A DNA stretch of 54,032 bases from positions 1-54,032 of IMG/VR virus record IMGVR_UViG_3300025131_009388; one strand, given 5' to 3'. Of this stretch, positions 11,101 through 19,143 are shown piece after piece (within the stretch, counting starts at the first letter, position 1; every line of letters starts with the position of its first letter). The translations under genes and the position numbers were made by a program. This stretch comes from a virus. Below the pieces are notes generated by a model. It saw only the letters and a list, made by a program, of their open reading frames with translations, was not told the origin of the DNA and did not search any database.

Positions 11101-13857
11101 CTTTTTTGCCATCCCGAAAGCTGCTCCGACGCCCTTCTTTACTGCTTCGGTTTTGTTTTCTGACACCCAATCAATGCCCTCTGTTACTGCCTTTCCTGCG
11201 TTATTAACTGCATCGATGGCGTCGTTTGCTCTATCGTGGGCGGCCGAAGCTAGCTCTTCAGCCATTTCATCAGCTGCAGAAACCGCTTCAATAATCCGCT
11301 TACCAGTTTCTCTTATTTCCCCAATTAGTGCCCCAAGAGTCATAGCTTGAGTTGGCCCAGGAGGATAAGTAACTTGGTCTAGCATCTTCTTGTTGACTCT
11401 TATTGTAAACTTAAATTTTGAATTTGGTCTCCTAGTTGGGCTATGAATTTTGTGGATAGAGGCAAATATAGTCCATGCGCCTTCTTTCAAATCCTGACCA
11501 AATAAAACGTCTACAGGTGTGTCTTGACCCGCCAAAGCCACGTTTACAGCCAACGGTTGTTGCTTTATCGTTAACGTATATTCTTTGTCTTTCGGAATAG
11601 CCGTTGTTTCTATTCTATTCTGGTAATATAACACAGGCGCATAAACATTGTGAGACGACTTGCTCCCCTTCACTACCCAAGAAGTGTATTTCCCATAATG
11701 GTCAAAGATCTTCTCTGTCCCTTCTCGCAAAGCAATCTCGGACTGCTTTCTTAAGAAGTTCTCGTAAGATCCTTCACGAGTGGAATTGATATCTCTTCTG
11801 GTTGCGTTAGAGAACCATGTACAGTAATAGTAATCAGGATCCTCCCACGGATCAGACTTAACGTCTCCGGGCTCTCGCTCTCCCAATATTGCTAGAGGGT
11901 CAGCGGCTGTTCCCCTAATCGACCCTTGAATGTCTCCTAGTTCATCTAAAACCTCTGCAACCGCAGATGCTAGCCCCTGTCTCTTCATAATAATGTAGGA
12001 TAAAGTGTCTACTCTCCCGCGTTGAGTGACCCACAACGGTGACTCAACAAAGTGCGGGTCATGAAAATCCGTAGTATATTCACCCTCGTCTTGTTCTAGT
12101 CCCAGAATATCCTTGCTGTTGTCCTGTTGCCACTTCTGTAATCTCTTCTTTGTTTCCTCATCGAAGATGTCGCCGGATGAAAACGGTAATCCCAAGAATT
12201 TTTTGATAACTAAAACTTGAATACTTTTATCGTTCTTTTTAATCGGCAGTTTAAATTCTAGACTTCTCTGTTTAGAATCAACAATGATGAATCTCTTTGT
12301 TGCTAATATTGATTCTTCCTTATTTAATATTTCTTGTATCTCTCGGTCTGATTCGGCATAAAGACCTTGAAGTTGTTCTTGCAGCCGCTCTCCTAAAATT
12401 CTATGTGGTTCGACCAGGGCACGCTGTTCTTCCACTTTGGAAATTATGCTGGCGCGTGCCTCACCGTCGGGTTCTCTATTCGCCCTAGATACAATGTTGT
12501 CCAGTTTTCCGATGATCTCACGAACCTTCTTCAATATTCCGGCTTCAAGAGGGTCATCTGCCATAGATAACTCGTCGAGTTCAATAATCAATACATCAAT
12601 ATCTATTAATTCCTCTTCCAGTCTGGCCATCACTACATCGTTTCTATGAGCCTGACTCGTAGCTAGCGAAGGAACACGGATTCTATTTTCCGGAATGAAG
12701 GTTTTGGATGTTTGCTGAGAGCCGGTATATCGATTCGGTTCTTCATATACGACATTAATTGATTCAACATGATCCCACGCCTCACTTATCGGAGATCGCC
12801 TAATGGTTATCATGGATATTCCGTAAGCAGCATACTCGGGACTAATTTGACGAGCTGTTTGTCCTCCGTCTAAATCAGCCTGTGACTCGTTATAATAGTG
12901 AATCAACCTTTCAATTTCTGCTTCTTGTGGCCACCTCACCAATTCGCCTGGTTGTGTGCCACCTGTGCTGCCTTCTGGTGCCCTGTAATCTACCTCATCG
13001 TATTCTTCTACGTAGTTTGCTTCCGGGATGCCTTCTCCAGAATTAAATATCTCGGTGATGTTCGCCCACCTATCCGTTATTTCCTCCGATATTAATCCGG
13101 TGATGGCAGCACGGGCGGGGGCAAGAGCCCGAGCGTCTTGGAAACTATATTGTATTATTGTCTCTGGTCTTTGGGGGTTCCCCAGGGTAACGCTTAAAAT
13201 CTCTACACCATATCTATTTCTAATCGCATCGGCTTCTCTATCTCGACGGGCGTCTACGCCCGGGGTGGTCCTTATTATATTTTCCCTTAATGAGGTCAAA
13301 TCAACCAGAAGAACATCTGCTTCTCCTAGGCGTTGTCGTATTTCAGACCCTAAGTCGGTTTCAAGATCCGGAGTCGCAGGTCTCTGTTCTTCTTCTCTTT
13401 CTGCAACTGCAGCTTCAATATGTTCCGTTGGAGGGTCAGAGTGAATCTCTCTTTCCACTGTGTTAAGAGAATCGTGGAATGCACGAAGTTCAGTAACCGA
13501 AGAATTAACTCCACCATAAACGTTACTAGTGGAATAACTTTTAACAACAATCGGGGGTTGACGACGCACTTGACCGGTCACCTGATTGATAATAGGGTCG
13601 GGAGAATACACAAATTCCGTTTCCAACACTAAGCGAAGACCATCTGCGCCTGGAAATGCTGGGTTTTCTGGCAAGATGTCAACATAATCGTGTCTCTGTA
13701 AAGGATAATTCCGGTCGTCATCAAATTGCTGATGGGAAAAGTGGGTAAGTCTTTGCTCTTCGGACGGAATACCGTCTTCCAACATAAACCCTTCTCTTCC
13801 CAATAAGCTAAATTGTCTTACAAAATTTGCTTCTTGCTCTTGTCTTGTATAACTCAT
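5143..13857 (-). CDS. Giant tail/baseplate structural protein, 2904 aa
   Basis: An uninterrupted 8.7-kb reading frame, the longest in the window. The ATG at 13857 is preferred because GGAAGA lies at proper distance; an in-frame TTG at 13872 has no such support. I cannot assign the whole protein to a family. Visible parts: a Glu/Arg-rich coiled region (about 130-520); a possible peptidoglycan-binding-like stretch (about 525-580, FLGLPFSSGDIFDEETKKRL); a beta segment (about 775-840); an Ala-rich helical section (about 855-935); and a Pro/Trp-rich segment followed by strongly hydrophobic helices (about 1240-1302, EAALLEMLIAFLCGLVRGIL). It sits between a spike-like gene and gp25, where T4 has much smaller hub and wedge genes, so a fused hub/wedge or tape-measure-like role is inferred. 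Confidence 0.6.
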   Translation of the reverse strand: MSYTRQEQEANFVRQFSLLGREGFMLEDGIPSEEQRLTHFSHQQFDDDRNYPLQRHDYVDILPENPAFPGADGLRLVLETEFVYSPDPIINQVTGQVRRQPPIVVKSYSTSNVYGGVNSSVTELRAFHDSLNTVEREIHSDPPTEHIEAAVAEREEEQRPATPDLETDLGSEIRQRLGEADVLLVDLTSLRENIIRTTPGVDARRDREADAIRNRYGVEILSVTLGNPQRPETIIQYSFQDARALAPARAAITGLISEEITDRWANITEIFNSGEGIPEANYVEEYDEVDYRAPEGSTGGTQPGELVRWPQEAEIERLIHYYNESQADLDGGQTARQISPEYAAYGISMITIRRSPISEAWDHVESINVVYEEPNRYTGSQQTSKTFIPENRIRVPSLATSQAHRNDVVMARLEEELIDIDVLIIELDELSMADDPLEAGILKKVREIIGKLDNIVSRANREPDGEARASIISKVEEQRALVEPHRILGERLQEQLQGLYAESDREIQEILNKEESILATKRFIIVDSKQRSLEFKLPIKKNDKSIQVLVIKKFLGLPFSSGDIFDEETKKRLQKWQQDNSKDILGLEQDEGEYTTDFHDPHFVESPLWVTQRGRVDTLSYIIMKRQGLASAVAEVLDELGDIQGSIRGTAADPLAILGEREPGDVKSDPWEDPDYYYCTWFSNATRRDINSTREGSYENFLRKQSEIALREGTEKIFDHYGKYTSWVVKGSKSSHNVYAPVLYYQNRIETTAIPKDKEYTLTIKQQPLAVNVALAGQDTPVDVLFGQDLKEGAWTIFASIHKIHSPTRRPNSKFKFTIRVNKKMLDQVTYPPGPTQAMTLGALIGEIRETGKRIIEAVSAADEMAEELASAAHDRANDAIDAVNNAGKAVTEGIDWVSENKTEAVKKGVGAAFGMAKKYARDAEAEALKQLSGFGDRVSRKQERAFQAALASMDIRRESLPSTVTYEPRYMEDKIEKIRDLFLKYSADLWTWRIKGGRMRPQIDFKKEADNLKEAFTALKTILRANGYSNPKMGDEIEITFEEVLMERKVSKKPLKTVEDRAGVVPVMITYKKPGEFEVQKILQRATKNMHKKHPWNNPRTMNYLMNLDDLYKAAIEDARICLEDFEELLGAPRENMFEVIQQFTTPYVIILKANAKSQINLPSEAKFFGPIKRWQDKANEDWNLDGKNPKSTLFRDGMIRFEKGKTYSIIDPIPKEDLCTLEELYQEFLDKFDFAALFCSYASCIPAIPWPIKFDWDFDWKMPPMPKMPRWDPLRILIPMIEAALLEMLIAFLCGLVRGILDLIKFPSCSDLLDYGASLWDDAWGKKEGTDKKLLVMKDAANALDEMDLPVESYSDLADLFDTLAKALTPPEMCSLLEGEADIETLIIVKELMEKHYSGLSEHLKNESLIAEFFGLLGRFIDPELCAKLSNSANVVVGDLCPDIESPTLRDQLLSQNATPEEVSRAIVDSEKRRAALKELMENNPLDSLLEKMNLPGPYDTDSSNKMASLAIESVVRNIAIVFKNDLSFFVPSLFEMETSQKVPGDPGYNPVEGGRYQFVTNHIKSTLPRVQSVTKIREAVAALSTAGASGVRNLSALVNSLSDYNDTVGLDLVNPDTGARENLYHYEWETYNIGTPDQRGNRSDNFQRTGRFLTAEGEAADINDANQLGFTIGKLHNGFAIYWKGVNIRGRGLAWANDNAGRAAAIAKMEEVIAQETADVQRIPKPGRMDVTRVAGYKVVTFEQLQTGTGADKEPAFFDLSDPSDSALMQDILTFPMRNLKDEVKPSPVLRSILEQEQLQEMQERFVKFELPSEKDMIYQENYFEGEDIRDCFSLERPSRLFFNLGEPEMLWENKTYNGYLSEETINTRLLARDISRQEGPKHLRSGAFSEMFLSSWSNTLQRVYPNDPSFAAEANGHGNSLWNKLNGGLGISVAFPQDSYRVTANMLLDKVGEGIRNSRYFDVEQIKDLADRISAEFIPVSEEEEVVCYARNRNVISFKKMRQEIMDKYKEMLDLPENDPIKRDFSASGPLENSMTSQLTYVYVKTYIIEFMLKGLYVFSRFGAGMLSGEPIVNDYLKSYLISSLKADLTLDELSKEVFESEILKLANHTDLDRAVSVLIDSVLDEEEIIEAANKIFKPRCNSFKEDFFNELTSNIRTVQSLEHITPSRYENRGYRRGMVPLHSSFGGVYEDPEDLSQPTFFLEKYFRFSENVINTHISPRLPSFGIGGDAPQSVVQRMIDADPEFEISIEAYKGVFNQYELNELLKLFSDHIDRPMNLEGPALEVWRRTYPDEMDFVESIYTLGNLKVGLRLVFVPSTEGALESAARTASAVIVQALGQNPEDPSLRPINETDIFGNSGIDSEEFWAPDMIEQFQIDPEFIAAGMPQEAINALLDEGREEEALELILRYNRQSELLPDLKTLNMRLSGLTTKTRSYIADTNPRFGYIRGPRIIEEDLYIVERDESGEDVISEMNRQTQDPIRWKTDPAYAMGTSHLVKMEETATYSANDEGVVTREVTDSEQVGIMTAGKPQNIMFPTPLVEVELDYCPKELAQMLLTIDNPRQMEPEYHRTDDVLAAAMFGLGRKQEITVGDDRQHIRRIEASPDSKIEYLFDFIFPLDRYQALFMIYNQVILDPDQELSTMMDPTRGAVRRLVLGLKNPAGSTDLSAAPPGDLFNILNSDQTSFGFGNIADKIMADFAKIAWKMVKNTIPSLVRGGAAALDPAYKDMKKVWDADPAKVRSGLNMSSLSHDLLFSPTGDSDSLVNGFAADNDYMPFNFQGPIDIGLAMGMLAASVSSANVVGAAIATDQLATIYEHLENAVTGRGENRYGKFMTPVGLLGLSMPELSGERDRTRKRRGTKEFKICEEDHEDILTSEEENESAAAAAYAAKVEGLTGGD

Positions 13858-13875
13858 ATTTTTATCTTCCAAAAA

Positions 13876-15837
13876 TTAATTAACATTATTCCACTTACTC
13901 TTTATGCGCTTTGCTCCATTGGGACGTAAATAATTTTGACGCCATCGTGTAATATCCCACTTCCCAGCACCGTTAGAAAATGTGTCAACACTTGCCAATT
14001 TAGTTATCTGCGGTGGTATGAAGAAAGCTGGACCCGGTGCCGGGGTTGTGGGTAAACCAAAAAATGGAGAGAGATGAACGTGGGAACTCAACAATACGTT
14101 CGTTATGGCTAAATTTTCGATAATAGACTGAACCGCCCCAACCGTCTCACTGACTATCACTCCCAAGTCAAAAAGACAATCAGCCATATTATCTCCCAGA
14201 ACCATTGGCTGCAGCCCTGAGCCTGGCCATTTACCGTTTCCTGCTATTATATCTACTCCGCGACGAATGGTCATCTGACCACCTTGAGAATTATATCCGT
14301 CAACTCCCGTAACCAATTTAATGCCCTCTCTTGCTATCACTCTTATCCCGTCTGCCTTAAGGGCAATGGCAGATCTTGGATTAGTGTCCTTCCTATTTGG
14401 TTTCTCTTCATTGTTCCCAATTGACCCGCGATTTAATTTAAAGTTTTGGTCAACAAGAGTTTTCTGACTAAGATATATTCTAGCCGCGTCCATCGACGGG
14501 ATCCTATTCCCACTTTCATCATGGGGGTTATAGGCAACATTGAAAATTGGATCCACATAGACCAAATTTCCTTTTTTATCCACCGTCTTTGGGGTCGGAC
14601 TCATACGACCGGCAACAATGTCTATTGCTGCGCACTGAGTGTTTCCTTTCCCTCCAAATCCGCTTTTCAAACTATCTGTCCTATCTCTTCCTAGAACAAT
14701 CCAAGAATTATACCTGTTTTTAAGCACGACATCCACCGGGGCTTTCCGGTATGTCGGGACAGGGTCCAACAAGTGGTCACCATAAGCCCCTTGATTTGAT
14801 GCCTTTAGTGATTTTGGTAGTTTATCATAATTTTCTTTTTCTTTTTTTGTTAATCCAGACCTCTGTATTGCTCTTTTTACTTTTGGAACAACCGGCTTTA
14901 GTTCTATTCCCTCATCGTGGGGTGTCTCCTCTGCCACCGTTTCTGAAACGTCGGTGCCTTTATCTGCCCTGACGGGCTCATTTGCATCCACCTTTGCCTG
15001 AACCGGATCACATTTATCGCCGTCAGCAGGAAGAGGTTTGTCCCCGAGATGATAGGTATTCCCTCGGACGTTCACCATTCTTTCTTCTATGTTTTCTTTT
15101 AATGCTTTTTCCTTATCTTCTTTGCACTTGGCACGCTTGGCCTCTTCTTGGGCGTTAGGAACATTCGCTTGCCCCGCAGGAGGAGCAGAAAAGTCGCTGC
15201 CAACTACAAGAAAATCCCTAGCAAGACGGTCGCCATATAATCGCAGTTGAGATGCCTTTTGCTCAGTGGTGGCATCCGGAGAAATCCTAAATTCCGGGAG
15301 TTCCAACCGAACCTGCGGAAGGCTCTCCACTTCCACCTCTTTTGATGCCTTTGCCTTTGCTAGAGATTCTGCATCGGCGAGAGCAAGATCCATCTCCGCA
15401 AGTGTTATCTCCATCTCGCCTTCCGTACTCGTTGGTGGAGTACCAATTTTGTCTGGATTTATATCGCGATCTACAACTGTATGACCTTCTAGAACAATTG
15501 TGCCGTCCTTCTTTGTTACCGGCGTCGGTTTTGTTAAGTCTCCCCTTTGTTGCAATATTTCATCAAGAGTTTTCCCGTCCTCTAAGGAAGGTGGTGGCTC
15601 TTCATTAGTTGGTGGAGGTGGCGGTCTTTCGTCCGTGCCGGAAATTCCCTCTGTTGTAAATTCAAAGTCTCTGTATTCCTTCGTTAACCAGTCCTTTGCG
15701 ACATCAACCCCTTTACTATTCGGAGCGTGTTCGATAACCTTTTGTCTTAAAATAGCACCGTTTACACTATCAAATACTACAACTTTGATATTTGCATTTT
15801 TCTCATTTTTTATATGGGCTTTTACAATTGCTACCAT
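13876..15837 (-). CDS. Spike/hub-like baseplate protein, 653 aa
   Basis: Only partly recognisable. The N-terminal ~65 residues form a small compact domain, then a Pro-rich linker (PPPPP near residue 73) and a long, charged, low-complexity region to about residue 340. The C-terminal ~300 residues contain short alternating strands such as IALKADGIRVIAREGIKLVT and MTIRRGVDIIAGNG, the repeat style of gp5-type central-spike or OB/beta-helix proteins. A membrane-active-looking stretch ending in PGPAFFIPP follows. It is encoded between the M15 peptidase gene and the giant structural gene, the position of hub and spike genes in T4-like phages. Role inferred from position and repeat style; no catalytic motif seen. 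Confidence 0.5.
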   Translation of the reverse strand: MVAIVKAHIKNEKNANIKVVVFDSVNGAILRQKVIEHAPNSKGVDVAKDWLTKEYRDFEFTTEGISGTDERPPPPPTNEEPPPSLEDGKTLDEILQQRGDLTKPTPVTKKDGTIVLEGHTVVDRDINPDKIGTPPTSTEGEMEITLAEMDLALADAESLAKAKASKEVEVESLPQVRLELPEFRISPDATTEQKASQLRLYGDRLARDFLVVGSDFSAPPAGQANVPNAQEEAKRAKCKEDKEKALKENIEERMVNVRGNTYHLGDKPLPADGDKCDPVQAKVDANEPVRADKGTDVSETVAEETPHDEGIELKPVVPKVKRAIQRSGLTKKEKENYDKLPKSLKASNQGAYGDHLLDPVPTYRKAPVDVVLKNRYNSWIVLGRDRTDSLKSGFGGKGNTQCAAIDIVAGRMSPTPKTVDKKGNLVYVDPIFNVAYNPHDESGNRIPSMDAARIYLSQKTLVDQNFKLNRGSIGNNEEKPNRKDTNPRSAIALKADGIRVIAREGIKLVTGVDGYNSQGGQMTIRRGVDIIAGNGKWPGSGLQPMVLGDNMADCLFDLGVIVSETVGAVQSIIENLAITNVLLSSHVHLSPFFGLPTTPAPGPAFFIPPQITKLASVDTFSNGAGKWDITRWRQNYLRPNGAKRIKSKWNNVN

Positions 15838-15853
15838 GTTTATAATCTCGTCT

Positions 15854-17293
15854 TTATGATACTATCTTCTTGCTTTTAGTCTTCCAGGTGCTTCCTACAT
15901 AATATGTTCTAGAGAAGATTTCGTGATTCTTGGCACCGGCACCCCATTTTTCGTTTAAGATCTGTTTACTGGAATATAACTTCAACGCATCTTCTAAAAA
16001 CGTTGTTTTCATTTCCACTAACCCAACGTTGGATTGAAAGTGCCACCACTCCATGCCTCCGAATTCTGCGCCCTTCATTGTATGCTGCCTAGAATAAATT
16101 CCAGTAAACCCGTGTTTTGCAGCTAATTCTGTAAAATTAAACATTCTCTTTTTAATCTTTTGACGGCTCATACTGGTTTTGCCTCCGCCAAGTTTTTTGC
16201 AAAACCACGCTATTATTTCAACTTCTGGCACACTAATAGTTGCCCCGGGACTTGTTTCATCCGCAACACACCAAATATTCCAAGCTTGTCGCCTTACTCG
16301 AATTTTATCATTATTGCCCCAAGCACTTTGTGCAAAATACGGGTCGTTACTGGTTTGAAAACAACTGTAAGGTGACATGTCAAATGCTCTCCCTAACTTA
16401 TGATGAGAAAAGAGAGCAGCATTTCTGGTCTTCGCCGGATCTGCCAAATGTCGCTTCCCCCCTGCACTAGTTATAATACCTCCCCTGGCATGAACTTCTT
16501 TATAGAGAGCTTCATAATGTTTTGACACATCTGTTCTCAACGAGGTATAATCTTTTCCGACTTTCGCCCTTTTCTTGTTCCCCCTTGGATAAAATTTATC
16601 AGCTGGAGGTTTTTCCCATTTACTTCGTTCCCCTGTGTCATCAAATTTTAAATCTGATGGCACCGTCGCACGCCCATCCGGTGAGTTATATGCTGCAGCT
16701 GCTCCGGAAGCACCTCCACTATTATCATGAACGCCCGTTGTCGGAGCCTGAGAATGTGGCGTGGGATTGTTTGTTTTATAAAATATTCCGAACATTGATA
16801 ACTCTTTGTCTGTTATTTCGACCATGCATGGTTGGCCCTGCCAAGTTGCGGCATCTTTACTTTCGCCAAAGGTATAAAATCTCGGAAAATCTCGCAGCCT
16901 ATCTTCATCATTATCGTCTTTCGGCAACATTAAAGAAGAAGCTCTTCCTCCCGTTGGAGCAGCATAAACTAATAGAATATTTTTCTTTTTTCCCAACTCG
17001 GAAGGCGTTAATCCAGAAGCACTCTGTGCTGCTTGAATAATCGGGTCTCTTACGTCCTCAAGTGCAACTTCTACAACTTTTAGAACTATTGCCGAGCGAC
17101 GACCTGTGATGCCGTCATCTAGTCTTTTCGGGGTTAAATAATCTAAAGATCCTTCGACCGCCATTTTTATCACATCTAAATCATTTGCTAGGCCGGCGTG
17201 ATCTGGACCAGAAATGGTCTTCTGTTTCGGATTCTTGTGCGGACCGTGAACTCCGTAATCTGGGTTGAGAAAATTTTCGTCGGGATCAGGCAT
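15854..17293 (-). CDS. Tail-associated M15-family (VanY/endopeptidase-like) peptidase
   Basis: A 479-residue protein whose C-terminal half (about 240-445) carries the zinc-peptidase M15 signature: SHHKLGRAFD (S296, H298, G301, A303, D305, matching SxHxxGxAxD) and MEWWHF with E415 and H418 as catalytic base and third zinc ligand. Family members cleave D-Ala-D-Ala or L-Ala-D-Glu bonds in peptidoglycan. The N-terminal ~240 residues lack recognisable motifs and probably anchor it in the tail. Because it lies at the head of the baseplate cluster, beside the spike-like gene, it is likely a virion-borne enzyme used at entry, replacing the gp5 lysozyme domain of T4. The start overlaps the end of the preceding gene by 8 bases. 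Confidence 0.75.
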   Translation of the reverse strand: MPDPDENFLNPDYGVHGPHKNPKQKTISGPDHAGLANDLDVIKMAVEGSLDYLTPKRLDDGITGRRSAIVLKVVEVALEDVRDPIIQAAQSASGLTPSELGKKKNILLVYAAPTGGRASSLMLPKDDNDEDRLRDFPRFYTFGESKDAATWQGQPCMVEITDKELSMFGIFYKTNNPTPHSQAPTTGVHDNSGGASGAAAAYNSPDGRATVPSDLKFDDTGERSKWEKPPADKFYPRGNKKRAKVGKDYTSLRTDVSKHYEALYKEVHARGGIITSAGGKRHLADPAKTRNAALFSHHKLGRAFDMSPYSCFQTSNDPYFAQSAWGNNDKIRVRRQAWNIWCVADETSPGATISVPEVEIIAWFCKKLGGGKTSMSRQKIKKRMFNFTELAAKHGFTGIYSRQHTMKGAEFGGMEWWHFQSNVGLVEMKTTFLEDALKLYSSKQILNEKWGAGAKNHEIFSRTYYVGSTWKTKSKKIVS

Positions 17294-17603
17294 CTTCTTT
17301 TTTCCCGGAAACTTTTTCTTGTTCTTGGATTAGGTCAAATAAATTATCTTTTTCTTCTTCAGATATTTTTTCATCAGCTGCTGTTCTTCTGTGCATTAGT
17401 GCTGCCAACTTAACCAACTGCTCATTTGATCTTTGTAGTGTCTCCACATATTTAGCAGCGATAATACCGGCTTCTTTGTGCCGGTCTTCTGATACCATCA
17501 TATATTTCATTAGATGGGTTAAAAGAGTTTTTGTTACCGCTCTGTCTTCGCTTATGTTGCCAAGAGATTTTTCAATAAATTCTTGTAATTTAAGTTCGCT
17601 CAT
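17286..17603 (-). CDS. Hypothetical helical protein, 105 aa
   Basis: Not recognised. The sequence is predicted to be almost wholly helical, with a charged C-terminal tail (ISEEEKDNLFDLIQEQEKV) that could form a coiled coil. No cysteine, no signal peptide, no membrane segment. It has an ATG start and overlaps the following M15 peptidase gene by 8 bases, so it is probably translated with it. It lies between the sigma-factor gene and the baseplate cluster. A small chaperone or assembly factor for the adjacent tail proteins would fit, but this is only positional inference. Confidence 0.6.
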   Translation of the reverse strand: MSELKLQEFIEKSLGNISEDRAVTKTLLTHLMKYMMVSEDRHKEAGIIAAKYVETLQRSNEQLVKLAALMHRRTAADEKISEEEKDNLFDLIQEQEKVSGKKEDA

Positions 17604-17632
17604 AGTACTAATAAGTAGATATTAAAGACAAA

Positions 17633-18352
17633 TTATTTCTTTTCATATTCTCCCCGGTCCCACTTGAGCTTAAAGATTCTATATTTTAAACGAAGTTTAT
17701 TTAAATTATTGACAATTTGCTTTGTGTTGAGACCGGTTATTTCTCTGAGGTATAGATATATTGCTTTTTTATTGAAGATCTCTATTTGGTCGGCACTTGT
17801 TAGCAGCACCTTTACTGCTTCCACGACCTTCCTTTCGTTTTCCTTAAGATCTACTCTGTGCCATCGGTCGACCTCAAACAACAAAGATTGCCAGAATTCG
17901 GCTTGTTCTCTTGTGTTGATATATACTTCTTCATTAGTTATAAGATCTTCGTGAATCGACTCTTTTACTAGATCTTCATAGCTAACTTCTTTTTTGTTTT
18001 TAGCTGAATTCTTTTTTAGCTTATGGATAAACCAGTGCTTTGTAACAACACTAAAATAGGAGAACGCTTTAGACCCCTTTGTCGGATCGTATTTATCCAA
18101 TATTGTGGTAAGCCAAATTTTACACTCTTCCTTGAGAGGATCTATATTTGGTAACGTAGTAAACTTATAAGTATAAGTTATTTTCTCGACCATTTCATGA
18201 AATGCAGGTTGTATATAGTCGATATACAAACGTGTTCTAATTTTGTTATCATTAGTTTTTGCATATTCTACAATGGCATTTTCATGAACTTTGGTAAAAT
18301 AATAATTTTTAGTTCGTGCGCGGCGTTTCTGCTTTCTCTTCGTAGTCTCCAA
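17633..18352 (-). CDS. Late-transcription sigma factor, T4 gp55-like
   Basis: A 239-residue sigma70-superfamily protein. The stretch KYDPTKGSKAFSYFSVVTKH at about residues 88-107, followed by WFIHKLKK, has the region-2 pattern (K-G..AF.YF..V...W) of phage gp55-type sigma factors that recruit host RNA polymerase to late promoters. The basic N-terminus (KRKQKRRARTK) may bind DNA or polymerase. No ATG exists before residue ~54 although the family similarity starts near residue 16 (NYYFTKVHENAIVEYAK), so the TTG at 18352 is the likely start. It overlaps the upstream membrane-protein gene by 44 bases. The late promoter form expected from T4 (TATAAATA) is present at 46065-46072. Confidence 0.82.
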   Translation of the reverse strand: METTKRKQKRRARTKNYYFTKVHENAIVEYAKTNDNKIRTRLYIDYIQPAFHEMVEKITYTYKFTTLPNIDPLKEECKIWLTTILDKYDPTKGSKAFSYFSVVTKHWFIHKLKKNSAKNKKEVSYEDLVKESIHEDLITNEEVYINTREQAEFWQSLLFEVDRWHRVDLKENERKVVEAVKVLLTSADQIEIFNKKAIYLYLREITGLNTKQIVNNLNKLRLKYRIFKLKWDRGEYEKK

Positions 18353-18653
18353 AACCTATATCCTCTTCTAATTCTGTATCGTCTATAACAAGAGCGTAAA
18401 TATCCTCATGTTTGTCTAGTTCTTCTAGAATGACTTTTGTGTGATCCATCAAAGATCGCAAGGAAGTGTCTCCATAAAACATTTCAGACTCATGTAGAGT
18501 CTCAACATGAGCCTGGAATACGGTAAACCCTTCTTGTAAAGAATTCATGTTGCTTGCCACCACCAACAATCTTCTGGCACACCGAATAGCATAAGGCACT
18601 ATAATGATGTTCACCACAAGAGAAAGGATCAATATAATATTTAATAATTCCAT
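18309..18653 (-). CDS. Small single-pass membrane protein
   Basis: A 114-residue protein with one strong hydrophobic helix at the N-terminus (LLNIILILSLVVNIIIVPYA, about residues 3-22) followed by basic residues and a soluble helical domain rich in Asp/Glu. The positive residues after the helix suggest the C-terminal part is cytoplasmic. The ATG at 18653 is chosen over an upstream in-frame codon because it lies one base after the preceding stop and has AAGGTGG upstream. Its 3' end overlaps the sigma-factor gene. Function unknown; membrane proteins of this size next to sigma-factor genes could influence lysis or host physiology, but nothing in the sequence shows this. Confidence 0.65.
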   Translation of the reverse strand: MELLNIILILSLVVNIIIVPYAIRCARRLLVVASNMNSLQEGFTVFQAHVETLHESEMFYGDTSLRSLMDHTKVILEELDKHEDIYALVIDDTELEEDIGFGDYEEKAETPRTN

Positions 18654-18654
18654 C

Positions 18655-18903
18655 TTATTTATATTCCACCTTTGAAGATTTTTTATCATTACGCAAATCT
18701 AAAGACGCATCTTTAATATATTGCTTCACGATATCTCCAGTCTTCGCCGCCTTCTCTACCACCTTGTCCCCAATAGGTGCCGGTATTCTAGTTACCTCTT
18801 TCTCAGAATTGCACAATAAACACTCTTCTTGAATGTGGCTCATAGAGTGTGCCACTTCAAAAATTTCTTCGCATTCTTCACACCTATAGACGTACCTGGG
18901 CAC
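18655..18903 (-). CDS. FmdB-type zinc-ribbon protein
   Basis: An 82-residue protein starting with the FmdB-like pattern PRYVYRCEECEEIFEVAHSM, followed by CLLC. The two Cys pairs (C8/C11 and C28/C31) form a zinc ribbon. Such small proteins are frequent in T4-like phages and are thought to be regulatory or nucleic-acid associated; the exact role is unknown. The start is GTG, overlapping the previous stop (TAGTG), so it depends on coupled translation. A second, more typical FmdB protein lies at 47348-47536. The C-terminal half is charged and has no recognisable motif. Confidence 0.75.
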   Translation of the reverse strand: MPRYVYRCEECEEIFEVAHSMSHIQEECLLCNSEKEVTRIPAPIGDKVVEKAAKTGDIVKQYIKDASLDLRNDKKSSKVEYK

Positions 18904-19142
18904 TAATCGCTTCCAACCGTACTTGTTGTTTCGTTGTCAAATATTTCTAACTCTTCCTCTGTCTCGTCGAACAAAGTCTCAGATTCAAAGTGGACCGCTG
19001 GTGGGTTCGTCACCACTAATTCCTCGTTTTGATTTATTTGAAAATCGAATTCTCTTAGGATGGGAACAATATCCACCTGCTCCATAAGAGATTTTTGTAG
19101 GGCCATCATTACAGCACCCAATGCTTGATCAGAAATTTTCAT
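18903..19142 (-). CDS. Hypothetical acidic protein, 79 aa
   Basis: Not recognised. The ATG at 19142 is preferred because AAGGAGG stands six bases upstream, an almost ideal ribosome-binding site; a start 18 bases earlier would overlap the dehydrogenase gene. The N-terminal half is helical (QALGAVMMALQKSLMEQVDI) and the C-terminal half is strongly acidic (ETEEELEIFDNET). Acidic tails are common in phage proteins that bind host polymerase or chaperones. The strong ribosome-binding site implies high expression relative to its neighbours, several of which use GTG or TTG. Confidence 0.65.
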   Translation of the reverse strand: MKISDQALGAVMMALQKSLMEQVDIVPILREFDFQINQNEELVVTNPPAVHFESETLFDETEEELEIFDNETTSTVGSD

Positions 19143-19143
19143 T

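Noticed and set aside
2218-13444. Several plus-strand open frames of 60-146 codons inside the structural genes
   Set aside because: They lie opposite clearly coding minus-strand genes, have low-complexity Ser-rich products and no ribosome-binding sites, so they are antisense shadows.
18656-18663. Second exact TATAAATA on the minus strand
   Set aside because: It is formed by the last codons of the zinc-ribbon gene and lies only 2 bases before an ATG, too close to serve that gene. It might serve the sigma gene, but chance is more likely.
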